17,999 bases of DNA, taken from CAZEHJ01 sp964512485 (GTDB lineage Bacteria > Bacteroidota > Rhodothermia > Rhodothermales > UBA10348). Of the stretch, positions 1 to 7,221 are shown piece by piece (the stretch's first letter is position 1; every line of letters begins with the position of its first letter). The notes beneath the pieces were generated by a model. It searched no databases. It was given only the letters and a program-made list of their open reading frames with translations, and was not told the DNA's origin. The translations under genes and the position numbers were made by a program. The stretch is from the NCBI GenBank assembly GCA_964512485.1, contig CAZEHJ010000072.1:1-17999 (forward strand), given 5' to 3'.

Positions 1-1338
1 GGTGCCTTCTTTGGATTCTTCATCCCACTTCTGGGCTGAAGAGATGTCAGGCTGCCCCCAATCTTCTCCGTTCCAGCCATTGAAGCCATCCATGCGGAAG
101 GTCCAGAAGCCGGTGGACATGTCGGAAATAACGATCAGGCCGTCTTCGTTTCGCACGTCGACACCAAAAGCGCCGTTGTACATACCGAATTCGCCCTCTC
201 CAATCTTGGGACCGGTATAGGTGTCATAATAACCGACAGTCTGCGGGTTCGCCGGGTCCATCATGGAGAAGACCTGCAGCCCGTCGAGATATCCGGAAAC
301 AAATACATAGGGCCAGCGGACTTCGTGATTGTGAACCAGGTTTTCCCAGTTGGCCGTCCACGCAGATATGGGTCGACGGATATTCTGGGTTTCACCATCG
401 AGAGCTGGCTGCATGTCAAACATGCGTAGCGGTGCATACTGATACTCTGTTTCTGTGACAGCATATCGCCCGTCTGGACTCGGTGTGAACGTGTGTCCCC
501 AGGCGACACCCGTGATACCTGTCATGGAGAACTCCATCGTCGGGTTTTCGATGTCTGAAACGTTCCAAACGTAGTATCCGCCGGTGCCGCCACCGTAAAA
601 TCGATCCTGCTGCGTATCGGGATGCCAGGCGACGTAGAGATCGTGGTAGAAGAGCGGAGAAGGAAGAATGTCTTCAGCACCCGCCGGGCCGCCAACAGCA
701 TCCGGTGGGACAGGAACGTGGCCAACAAGTGCATTTTCACCGTCACCCGAGACCACCTTTCCGAGGTCATAGATACTGGCCTGTCCCCAATTCACTGTCG
801 TGAATAGGTACACGTTGCCATCGGAATGCTTGTAGATAAAAATGTTGTGGAAGCCGCCCGGCCACCGCGCTTCCTCGATGCGGGCCACTTCGAACACTTT
901 GTCAGGGTCCGGCAGATCCGTCACGTCAAAGATTACCGCTCCCAGACTTTCGTTGGGTCCCGGGCCAAACTGTGTTGACTGGACCACGTAGTAACGATTG
1001 GCCCATTTGAAGTATTTGACGTCCATTCCGCCCAGTCCAGTATGCAGGGACTCGTTCTCGATGCGCCATCGTTTGATGACCTTCGGAGCTGAAGGATCTG
1101 AGATGTCGATGATGTCCATGCCCTTGGCAACGTGCTCGCCGAGATGACCTCGACCCACGTAAGCGTACGGTCTGTGCATTTCCTGCTCGACCTCCATGTC
1201 CATGACGCTGAGAGGTCCACCCAGCGGGATATGTCCTTCAACGGTAATGTTGTCTGAACCCCGTTCGAGCGTAGAGGATTGAGCCAAAGCGCCTACCGCG
1301 AGTCCGCAGGTTAGAAGTAGAGCCAGTGTCGTTTTCAT
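1..1338 (-). CDS. Secreted LVIVD-type beta-propeller-like protein, copy A (3' end cut by window edge)
   Basis: Reading from the ATG at 1338 gives 446 uninterrupted codons up to the window edge. The last residues (ESKEGT) match those of copy B, which ends ESKEGTR-stop, so only an Arg and a stop are probably missing. A Sec signal peptide covers residues 1-19 (cleavage after ALA). The rest is rich in short beta motifs of LVIVD type, such as MDIIDISDP (about 74-82), VIFDVTDLPD and YYVWNVSD, and suggests a secreted or periplasmic propeller. Positions shared with copies B and C are H164 (GGFHNIF), H232-D233, H239-P240, H282 (GHTFTP), E296/E298, and H336/H338 (HNHEVRWP). It begins 2 bases after the stop of copy B and is likely co-transcribed with it. 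LVIVD-repeat proteins have no established enzymatic role. The reading frame is certain and the molecular function is unknown. Confidence 0.9.
   Translation of the reverse strand, partial: MKTTLALLLTCGLAVGALAQSSTLERGSDNITVEGHIPLGGPLSVMDMEVEQEMHRPYAYVGRGHLGEHVAKGMDIIDISDPSAPKVIKRWRIENESLHTGLGGMDVKYFKWANRYYVVQSTQFGPGPNESLGAVIFDVTDLPDPDKVFEVARIEEARWPGGFHNIFIYKHSDGNVYLFTTVNWGQASIYDLGKVVSGDGENALVGHVPVPPDAVGGPAGAEDILPSPLFYHDLYVAWHPDTQQDRFYGGGTGGYYVWNVSDIENPTMEFSMTGITGVAWGHTFTPSPDGRYAVTETEYQYAPLRMFDMQPALDGETQNIRRPISAWTANWENLVHNHEVRWPYVFVSGYLDGLQVFSMMDPANPQTVGYYDTYTGPKIGEGEFGMYNGAFGVDVRNEDGLIVISDMSTGFWTFRMDGFNGWNGEDWGQPDISSAQKWDEESKEGT
95..132. repeat. Direct repeat, copy A member (38 bases identical to 1441-1478)
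   Basis: These 38 bases recur without mismatch at 1441-1478, exactly 1346 bases away. The window's first 21 bases recur at the same offset (1347-1367). They encode the conserved SDMSTGFWTFR region of copies A and B and mark the period of the tandem duplication. Confidence 0.9.
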
Positions 1339-1340
1339 AT

Positions 1341-2666
1341 TTATCGGGTGCCTTCTTTGGATTCTTCGTCCCACTTCTGAACCGACGAGATGTCGGGCAT
1401 TCCCCAGTCCTCACCGTTCCATCCATTGAATCCATCCATACGGAAGGTCCAGAAGCCGGTGGACATGTCGGAAATAACAATCAGGCCATCTTCATTGCGC
1501 ACATCGACACCAAAGGCGCCGTTGATGACCGCATTGAATCCGTTGTCAGTCGGACCGACATAGGTGTCGTAATAGCCCACGGTCTGTGGATTTTCCGGAT
1601 CCATCAAGCTGAAAACCTGAAGGCCATCCAGATAGGCGGAGACAAACACAAATGGCCAGCGGACTTCATGATTGTGGGAAAGATTTTTCCAGTCTGCTGT
1701 CCATGCAGATATGGGCTGGCGAATATTCGTGACTTCTCCGTCGAGAGCAGGCTGGAGATCAAAGATTCTCAGCGGAGAGTACTGATACTCAGATTCAGCG
1801 ACGACATATCGTCCATCCGGACTCGGAGTGAACGTGTGCCCCCAGGATACACCCGAGATGCCGGTGAGTGTGATTTTCAGTTCAGGATTGGTAATGTCGC
1901 TGATATCGTAGATGTAATACCCTCCGTTGCCACCGCCATAAAACCGGTCTTCACCTGTATCAGGGTGGAATGCCGCGTAATGGTCATGGTAGAATCGACG
2001 CTCACCCTGATTGTTGGGGGTTTCCGGCGTTGGGATCGTTGCTACATACGAATCTTCAATATCGCCGCTCACGGCTTTGCGAAGATCATAGGCGCGAATC
2101 ATACCGCCAGGCACGGTGGCGAGCAGATATACATTGCCGTCCGAGTGCTTGTAGATAAAAATGTTGTGCATTCCTCCCGGAAAGTCGGGATTCTCGAACC
2201 GACCCACTTCACGCACACCGTTCGGGTCTGGAAGGTCCGTCACATCGAATACGACAGCGCCAAGGTCTCTGAAGGGGCCACCACCAAATTCGAAAGACTG
2301 AACCACGTAGTGTCGACCACCGATCCGGAAGTACTTTACGTCCATCGCGCCGCGGTTGGGCAGGAGATCTTGATGATCCAGACGGAAACGGTAGATAACC
2401 TCCGGGTTTGACGGATCGGAAAGGTCGATGACATCCATCCCTTTAGGGCCGCCGTCGACGATCGAGGCTCGTCCGACGTAGGCGTAGGGTCGGTCAAGAT
2501 CCTGTTCCAATTCGATGTCGGTGACGCTCGAATGTTTTCCAAGAGGAATGTGCCCGACGACTTCCATGTTGTCTGATCCCCTTTCGAGCGCAGTTGCCTG
2601 TCCCATCGTGGGGAGAGTGAACAGAGAGGCGACGATAGTCGCCATCACGAATCGGTAATACTTCAT
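1341..2666 (-). CDS. Secreted LVIVD-type beta-propeller-like protein, copy B
   Basis: This is a 441-residue protein with an N-terminal signal peptide (hydrophobic core about residues 6-20). It is complete and closely related to copy A: the last 60 or so residues differ at only about three positions, while the N-terminal halves differ more. The conserved ERGSDNMEVVGHIPLG block follows the signal peptide. Repeated beta-strand motifs include MDVIDLSDP, VVFDVTDLPD and YYIYDISD. The putative functional positions are H167, H227-D228, H234-P235, H277, E291/E293 and H331/H333. The ATG at 2666 lies 20 bases after the stop of copy C and has no clear Shine-Dalgarno sequence. The gene sits second from the 3' end of a four-gene tandem array. 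The product is probably exported and beta-propeller shaped. No reaction can be assigned from sequence. Confidence 0.92.
   Translation of the reverse strand: MKYYRFVMATIVASLFTLPTMGQATALERGSDNMEVVGHIPLGKHSSVTDIELEQDLDRPYAYVGRASIVDGGPKGMDVIDLSDPSNPEVIYRFRLDHQDLLPNRGAMDVKYFRIGGRHYVVQSFEFGGGPFRDLGAVVFDVTDLPDPNGVREVGRFENPDFPGGMHNIFIYKHSDGNVYLLATVPGGMIRAYDLRKAVSGDIEDSYVATIPTPETPNNQGERRFYHDHYAAFHPDTGEDRFYGGGNGGYYIYDISDITNPELKITLTGISGVSWGHTFTPSPDGRYVVAESEYQYSPLRIFDLQPALDGEVTNIRQPISAWTADWKNLSHNHEVRWPFVFVSAYLDGLQVFSLMDPENPQTVGYYDTYVGPTDNGFNAVINGAFGVDVRNEDGLIVISDMSTGFWTFRMDGFNGWNGEDWGMPDISSVQKWDEESKEGTR
1441..1478. repeat. Direct repeat, copy B member (38 bases identical to 95-132)
   Basis: This is the partner of the repeat at 95-132. 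The constant 1346-base offset over this part shows that the 3' ends of copies A and B align without gaps. Confidence 0.9.
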
Positions 2667-2686
2667 ATCAACGTTTTATTGATCGG

Positions 2687-4063
2687 TTATCGGTTGAGCA
2701 AATTGCCCCAGTGTTGAGCGCTGGAAATGTTGGGCATTCCCCAATCTTCTCCATTCCAGCCGTCGAATCCATCCATTTTCAAGGCCCAGAAGCCGGTGGT
2801 CATATCGCTGATGACGATCAGGCCGTCTGCATTCCGAACGTCCACGCCCCACGCGCCGTCATAAACCTGCCACGTGTATGGACTTCCAAGTCGTTCCATC
2901 GCCGCTCCCCGGTCATTGTGGATGCCGTTGAACGTATCGTAGTAGCCTACGGTAAACGGATTTTCCGGGTCGACCATGTTGAAAATGCCCAGTCCTGTCT
3001 GGTATCCAGACACAAACACGTACGGCCAGCGGACTTCGTGATTGTGGGCGAGGCTTTTCCAGTCTGCATGCCAGGCACCTACCGCGTGGTCGATGTTTTT
3101 GTCTTCAGCTTCTCCATTCAGGGCTGGTCGAAGATCAAAAATGCGAAGCGGCTGATATTGGAATTCTGTTTCACCGATCGCAAAGTTGCCATCAGGAGTA
3201 GGTGTAAAGGTGTGGCCCCAGGCGACACCGGGAACGCCAACCATCGTGGCGAGCAACTCAGGATTGGCCATGTCGGATACGTTGTATACGTAATATCCGC
3301 TGCCGCCTCCGCCGTAAAAACGGTCCTGACCAGATTCCGGGTGATACTGAACCATGAAGTCGTGATATCCGCGTGACCACATACCTTCGGACTCGGCGAC
3401 GGGCACGCGCCCGATCAACTCACGGTTTTCATCCCTCAATACCGGATCCATCTCTGTCTGGTCGCCATCGACGAACATGCCCATGTCAAACACCTTGGCA
3501 TAGCCGGCCGAAGTCGCAAAAAGCAGCGGTTGCCCGGACGAGTGCTGGTACATAAAGATGTTATGGAAGCCACCCGGCGAATCAGACTGCCGGACGCGAC
3601 CGACCTCGGTCATCTGTTCCGGGAGATCGGTGACGTCGAAAACGATTGCTCCGACTTCCGAATCAGGTCCTGACTGGCGCAGCTGCATCGACTGCACGTA
3701 GTAATACCGGCCGTCGTGCTTGAAATAGCGACCATCCATGGCACCTCCGACGTGAAGATCCTGATCTTCGATGCGCCACCGCCTGATGACCCGGGCATTA
3801 TCCGGATCTGAAAGATCGATTACGTCAAACCCGATTGGTCCATTGCGCCGGGCAACGTAAGCGTACGGTCGATCGATGTCCTGCTCGATTTCGACATCGG
3901 ATATGCTTCCGGCAGTTCCGAGAGGAATGTGAGAGAGGACGCGCATGTTGGCTGATCCGCGTTCTCCCGGAGGCGGTGGATGATCGGGCTGTTCGATGCC
4001 TAGTTGCGCGAACGCCGTGCCGGTCATCAAAATCGGGAGGAAAAGGGCGGCCAGATATTTCAT
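2687..4063 (-). CDS. Secreted LVIVD-type beta-propeller-like protein, copy C
   Basis: This gene encodes 458 residues from the ATG at 4063. That start gives a clean signal peptide, residues 1-19 (MKYLAALFLPILMTGTAFA). The open frame runs 27 codons further upstream, but these overlap the end of copy D and add no recognisable sequence. A GGTGAG about 10 bases upstream can serve as ribosome binding site. A proline-rich linker (about 26-33) precedes the shared RGSANMRVLSHIPLG block. Two insertions relative to A and B, near 204-215 and 365-385, account for the greater length. All shared polar positions are kept: H167, H234-D235, H241-P242, H284, E298/E300 and H340/H342. The C-terminal WNGEDWGMPNISSAQ block is also shared. 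The gene lies 11 bases after copy D. Secretion is well supported; function is unknown. Confidence 0.92.
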   Translation of the reverse strand: MKYLAALFLPILMTGTAFAQLGIEQPDHPPPPGERGSANMRVLSHIPLGTAGSISDVEIEQDIDRPYAYVARRNGPIGFDVIDLSDPDNARVIRRWRIEDQDLHVGGAMDGRYFKHDGRYYYVQSMQLRQSGPDSEVGAIVFDVTDLPEQMTEVGRVRQSDSPGGFHNIFMYQHSSGQPLLFATSAGYAKVFDMGMFVDGDQTEMDPVLRDENRELIGRVPVAESEGMWSRGYHDFMVQYHPESGQDRFYGGGGSGYYVYNVSDMANPELLATMVGVPGVAWGHTFTPTPDGNFAIGETEFQYQPLRIFDLRPALNGEAEDKNIDHAVGAWHADWKSLAHNHEVRWPYVFVSGYQTGLGIFNMVDPENPFTVGYYDTFNGIHNDRGAAMERLGSPYTWQVYDGAWGVDVRNADGLIVISDMTTGFWALKMDGFDGWNGEDWGMPNISSAQHWGNLLNR

Positions 4064-4074
4064 CGATGCGTGTC

Positions 4075-5382
4075 TCACCATGTTGTCGATGCTGCAGGAC
4101 CATGGTCCCAGTCTTGAACCGAACCCACGTTGGCGAAGCCCCATCCGCGACCGTCCCAGCCCTCAAATCCTTCCATTCGGAAGAACCACAGCCCCGTATT
4201 CACATCCGTTACGGCGATCAATCCATCAGAATTCCTGACATCCACATCCCAGGCGCCATTTCGATCAGTTTGTTTGTTTGATAACGAGGACCGGCGACCA
4301 TCCCATGTTCGGTAGTAGCCCACCGTGTATGGGTCGAAGGGATTCATCATGTTGAACACCTGAAAACCATCGTCAAGGGACGCTACGAACACAAAAGGCC
4401 ATCTCGTTTCATGGTTTTCAGCATAGTTTCGCCAGTCAGCTGTCCATGCTCCCGCCGAGACCCGGACCCTCGGTACCGTACCGTCAAAAATGGGTCGGAG
4501 ATCAAATATTCGCATGGGGGCCGTGCGGTAGCCGGCACCGGTGACGACATGAGTGCCATCAGGAGTCGCCGAGATTGAATGTCCGATTTCCACCGCAGCC
4601 GAGCTGACCGAACCCAGTGGCGTTGGATCCTGCGGGTTTGTGATATCCATCACGTAATAGCCGCCAGCTCCTGCGGCGTACAATCGGTCCGATTCCGACT
4701 CGGCTTCCCACTGGGCGATCATCGTGTAGTATCCGTAGTCGATGGTCGGAAGTTCTTCCGGTAGTCCAATCGAAGCGGCAGCAGAGCTTCGACCCGAGAG
4801 AACATCATCGATATCATAGATGAGTATGTCGCCGCCACCCGTCGTCATGAGGTATCCCCGGCCATTCGAATGGCGGTAGGCAAAAACGTGATGCAGTCCT
4901 CCGTCAATTGTGAGACTGGCGGAAGAATCAAACTGCCCTTCATCGGGATCAGAGACCTCAAGAACCTCCAGTCCGGAGGCAGAGGTGACGGCCAGGTAGT
5001 ACCTGGAACCGTGAGTGAACAGCGCCATGTCATGGACGGCCACCGAACCGGCCCATTCTCCGATTTCGCGTGGTGATTCCGGGTTTGAGATGTTGATGGC
5101 AATAACGCTTCCAGCGTCTCCATTTTTACGAGAAACCCATGCGAAAGGCCGTCCTTCATTCTGGTCGAGTACCACATAACCGGTACCTCGTCCCAGCGCT
5201 TCAAATCCTGCCGACGGAGAGTTGTCCATCGAAGTCATCCCGCCTAACGGAAGATGGCTGATCATTTCCACGTTTCTACTTCCGCGGCTTCCGTCTGTCT
5301 GAACCGCGGACGCGGTCCATGCGGGGAGCACAAGAAGCGCAGAAAAAAGTGCGCATACGACTCTGAGAAGACGCAATTTCAT
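4075..5382 (-). CDS. Secreted LVIVD-type beta-propeller-like protein, divergent copy D
   Basis: This gene encodes 435 residues from the ATG at 5382, chosen because it starts a typical signal peptide (MKLRLLRVVCALFSALLVL..., cleavage about residue 26). The frame is open 37 codons further upstream without a plausible leader. It is the first-transcribed and most divergent member of the array. The overall pattern is kept: RGSRNVEMISHLPLGG, GGLHHVFAYRHSNG, GYYVMDITNP, RIFDLRP, NHETRWPFVFVAS, and a C-terminal WDGRGWGFANVGSVQDW. The His-Asp pair of A-C is replaced by Tyr-Thr (about 219-220), the following His-Pro by Glu-Ala (about 226-227), and the acidic/QY motif after the PDG turn by GAGYRT. The frame is intact, so it is not a pseudogene. 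It may have a structural or altered role. A promoter probably lies in the 64 bases upstream or before the next gene. Confidence 0.9.
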   Translation of the reverse strand: MKLRLLRVVCALFSALLVLPAWTASAVQTDGSRGSRNVEMISHLPLGGMTSMDNSPSAGFEALGRGTGYVVLDQNEGRPFAWVSRKNGDAGSVIAINISNPESPREIGEWAGSVAVHDMALFTHGSRYYLAVTSASGLEVLEVSDPDEGQFDSSASLTIDGGLHHVFAYRHSNGRGYLMTTGGGDILIYDIDDVLSGRSSAAASIGLPEELPTIDYGYYTMIAQWEAESESDRLYAAGAGGYYVMDITNPQDPTPLGSVSSAAVEIGHSISATPDGTHVVTGAGYRTAPMRIFDLRPIFDGTVPRVRVSAGAWTADWRNYAENHETRWPFVFVASLDDGFQVFNMMNPFDPYTVGYYRTWDGRRSSLSNKQTDRNGAWDVDVRNSDGLIAVTDVNTGLWFFRMEGFEGWDGRGWGFANVGSVQDWDHGPAASTTW

Positions 5383-5446
5383 CGTGTGGCTGGGCTTTCG
5401 AAATCGGCACGTGGGCGTAAACTGGCCGTAAAACGGGGATTTGAGG

Positions 5447-6436
5447 TTACGAAGTTGACTCTGGAATTGCAAAACTCCGATTTGTGTCCACAAGCCGCTC
5501 CAGCAGGAGCTCGTATTCCTCGATCAGTCGAGTCCGAAGTAGTGCTGCACGATCCGCAAAATTCTGCTGAGCGCGAACGAAGATTTCCCTGCCTTCCCTC
5601 GTCTCAACACGAACCGGTTCTACTCCGGCAGATGTGAGGTCGTAAGGGCTGGACGCCATGTCTATTTGCCTGATTTCCAACGCGAGTTCGAATGCATCCA
5701 TGGTCAGTCGTGAGCTGATCCAGGGGGCCCGCTTGAAAGCCCATCGATACACATCCATGTTGGCATGCAGACACCCGGGCTGTTCACACATCGGCATCGC
5801 TTCACGGGTAAGCGGCTTTTCGTTAAGCGGGATTGCTGCATCGGTGAAGAAGCGATAAGCGTCGAAATGAGAACATCTGACTCCGATTTCTTCCACGACG
5901 CCGGCCAATTCGTCTTCGCTGACTCTCAAGTTCAGTTGTGCGTGTCGCGGATCATCGGATTTGTAGAGCATCGCCCATTCGTGCATTCCAAAGCACGAGA
6001 ACCGGGGCTTTCGATCCTGGGTGGCGCGAAGGAGATGGAGAATCCATCGGCTTCCACTTTCGAATACATCGACTTTTCCTTTGACGTTTCCTGCCGACGG
6101 GACCAGTGCCACGCCTCCTGTCACCCGAGCGAACTCAGGCCTCCCCAGAAACTGTTCTGCTGTGTCTCCTTCGAGTACCACGCCAAGTCCGGGCGAAAAC
6201 CTCTTCAGGTGGGAGGGGCGAAACGCATAGTATTCGAACAGGAAATCGGTGATCGGATCCTTGATGTGTCTCGATCTGCGCTCTGTGTGTGGTTCAACAA
6301 GATTGGCGTAACGCAGAAGGTGGGCTTCCAACTCACTGTTCCACTCCGCTTCAGAAACCGATCGATAACAGGAATCTTCGCCGACCGAGGTCGGTTTGTT
6401 GGGAATCAGATCGGTATTGATGTGCGAAAACTCCAC
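5447..6436 (-). CDS. Conserved protein of the family often annotated as 3-methyladenine DNA glycosylase
   Basis: This gene encodes 329 residues with a GTG start at 6436; no in-frame ATG precedes the conserved part. There is no signal peptide or membrane segment, so the product is cytoplasmic. It shows blocks I recall from a family common in actinobacteria and labelled 3-methyladenine DNA glycosylase: FLFEYYAFRPSHL (about 65-77), CFGMHEWAM (148-156), RCSHFDAYRFF (187-197), CEQPGCLHANMD (217-228) and ELALEIRQIDMASSPYDL. Invariant-looking Cys and His residues (C148, H152, C188, H190, C217, C222, H224) could form a metal or catalytic site. That label is, as far as I know, an automatic one without biochemical proof, and I see no helix-hairpin-helix typical of AlkA-type glycosylases. 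The gene lies 64 bases upstream of the propeller array on the same strand and is divergent from the YceI gene. Confidence 0.85.
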   Translation of the reverse strand: MEFSHINTDLIPNKPTSVGEDSCYRSVSEAEWNSELEAHLLRYANLVEPHTERRSRHIKDPITDFLFEYYAFRPSHLKRFSPGLGVVLEGDTAEQFLGRPEFARVTGGVALVPSAGNVKGKVDVFESGSRWILHLLRATQDRKPRFSCFGMHEWAMLYKSDDPRHAQLNLRVSEDELAGVVEEIGVRCSHFDAYRFFTDAAIPLNEKPLTREAMPMCEQPGCLHANMDVYRWAFKRAPWISSRLTMDAFELALEIRQIDMASSPYDLTSAGVEPVRVETREGREIFVRAQQNFADRAALLRTRLIEEYELLLERLVDTNRSFAIPESTS

Positions 6437-6496
6437 GATGCCAAAATACCGACATTTTCAGGACGGATTCAGAACTATTCGAAAAGCACCTTCAGC

Positions 6497-6518
6497 GTGA
6501 GAGAACGAAGCGTCTCAC
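6497..6518. repeat. Short inverted repeat in the divergent intergenic region
   Basis: GTGAGA at 6497-6502 is mirrored by TCTCAC at 6513-6518 with a 10-base spacer. It lies between the divergent starts at 6436 and 6551, about 33 bases before the YceI start. The position would suit a dimeric regulator, but six matching bases per arm can arise by chance. Confidence 0.25.
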
Positions 6519-6550
6519 ATATCTACGATGTAATCGATGACCGGCCTTCC

Positions 6551-7186
6551 GTGAAGAGGGGGTCTGCGCCAGGCGTCGCTTCGCTGCTGGCGTGTTGCTT
6601 CCTGTTCCTTGTTAGCGCAAGCGCTCAGGCGCAGGAGTGGACGGTGGACATGGATGCCTCTGAATTCGGTTTCACGGTGCGACACATAGGATTTTTTGAA
6701 GTTGAAGGAGTGTTTCGCCAAGGATCGGGTGCTCTGGTTTTCGCTTCAGCGACTCCCGACTCATCAACCACAGCGTCAGTTTCGCCAATGATCGTGGCGG
6801 CCATGGAACTCGATGTCGCGAGCGTGGACACGGACAACTCCCTGCGAGACAGAGAGCTCGTATCAGAGGACTTTCTGGATGCGAGACGCTATCCCTCGAT
6901 CAGCTTCACCTCAACTTCTGTCGCCGCCGACAGCCTTACTCCGAATGAGTATCTGCTCACGGGCGTCATGAACATTTATGGCACCAGTCGTGAGATTACG
7001 ATACCCATCATACTGAATCATGATGTGGGCGAGGGCACGGTGACTGTCACCTCGGAATTCGTCGTGCATCGTCATGATTACGAGATGGATTTCGGACGCG
7101 CATCTGACGGTCTGATTGGCAAGGAAGTGAGCGTCCATGTCTCCATCGTGGCCCGCGAAGTACCGGGAAACGGGAACAGGCCGTAG
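6551..7186 (+). CDS. Secreted YceI-family protein (isoprenoid-binding lipocalin-like fold)
   Basis: This gene encodes 211 residues from the GTG at 6551. This start was chosen because it gives a compact signal peptide (MKRGSAPGVASLL..., cleavage after SASA or AQA, residues 25-27). The frame is open much further upstream, but that part is antisense to the neighbouring gene. YceI hallmarks are present in order: the first-strand block with SEFGFTVRH and EVEGVFRQGSG (about 37-60), DNSLRDRELVSEDFLDARRYPSISFTS (95-121), GVMNIYGTSREITIPI (138-153), and a C-terminal HDYEMDFG with a closing beta strand. The family forms an extended lipocalin-like barrel that binds polyisoprenoid or other amphiphilic molecules, usually in the periplasm; the exact physiological role varies. 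It is followed 35 bases later by the serine hydrolase and is probably in the same transcript. No Shine-Dalgarno is evident, so the start is less certain than the family. Confidence 0.88.
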   Translation: MKRGSAPGVASLLACCFLFLVSASAQAQEWTVDMDASEFGFTVRHIGFFEVEGVFRQGSGALVFASATPDSSTTASVSPMIVAAMELDVASVDTDNSLRDRELVSEDFLDARRYPSISFTSTSVAADSLTPNEYLLTGVMNIYGTSREITIPIILNHDVGEGTVTVTSEFVVHRHDYEMDFGRASDGLIGKEVSVHVSIVAREVPGNGNRP

Positions 7187-7221
7187 TCACCTCGATTTAC
7201 GTCTTTCTGACAACCCACCCG

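Noticed and set aside
1326..2411. Long plus-strand open frame opposite propeller copy B
   Set aside because: It is antisense to a gene with a signal peptide and close paralogues. The translation has no recognisable motif, and similar antisense frames appear opposite other copies, as expected from shared codon bias.
2711..3376. Long plus-strand open frame opposite propeller copy C
   Set aside because: It mirrors the antisense frame over copy B and is explained by the conserved sense genes. It has no start signal or known domain.
5765..6550. Upstream extension of the YceI reading frame to 5765
   Set aside because: The extension is antisense to the conserved Cys/His-rich gene and would place a signal peptide in the middle of the protein. 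The GTG at 6551 gives a normal secreted YceI.
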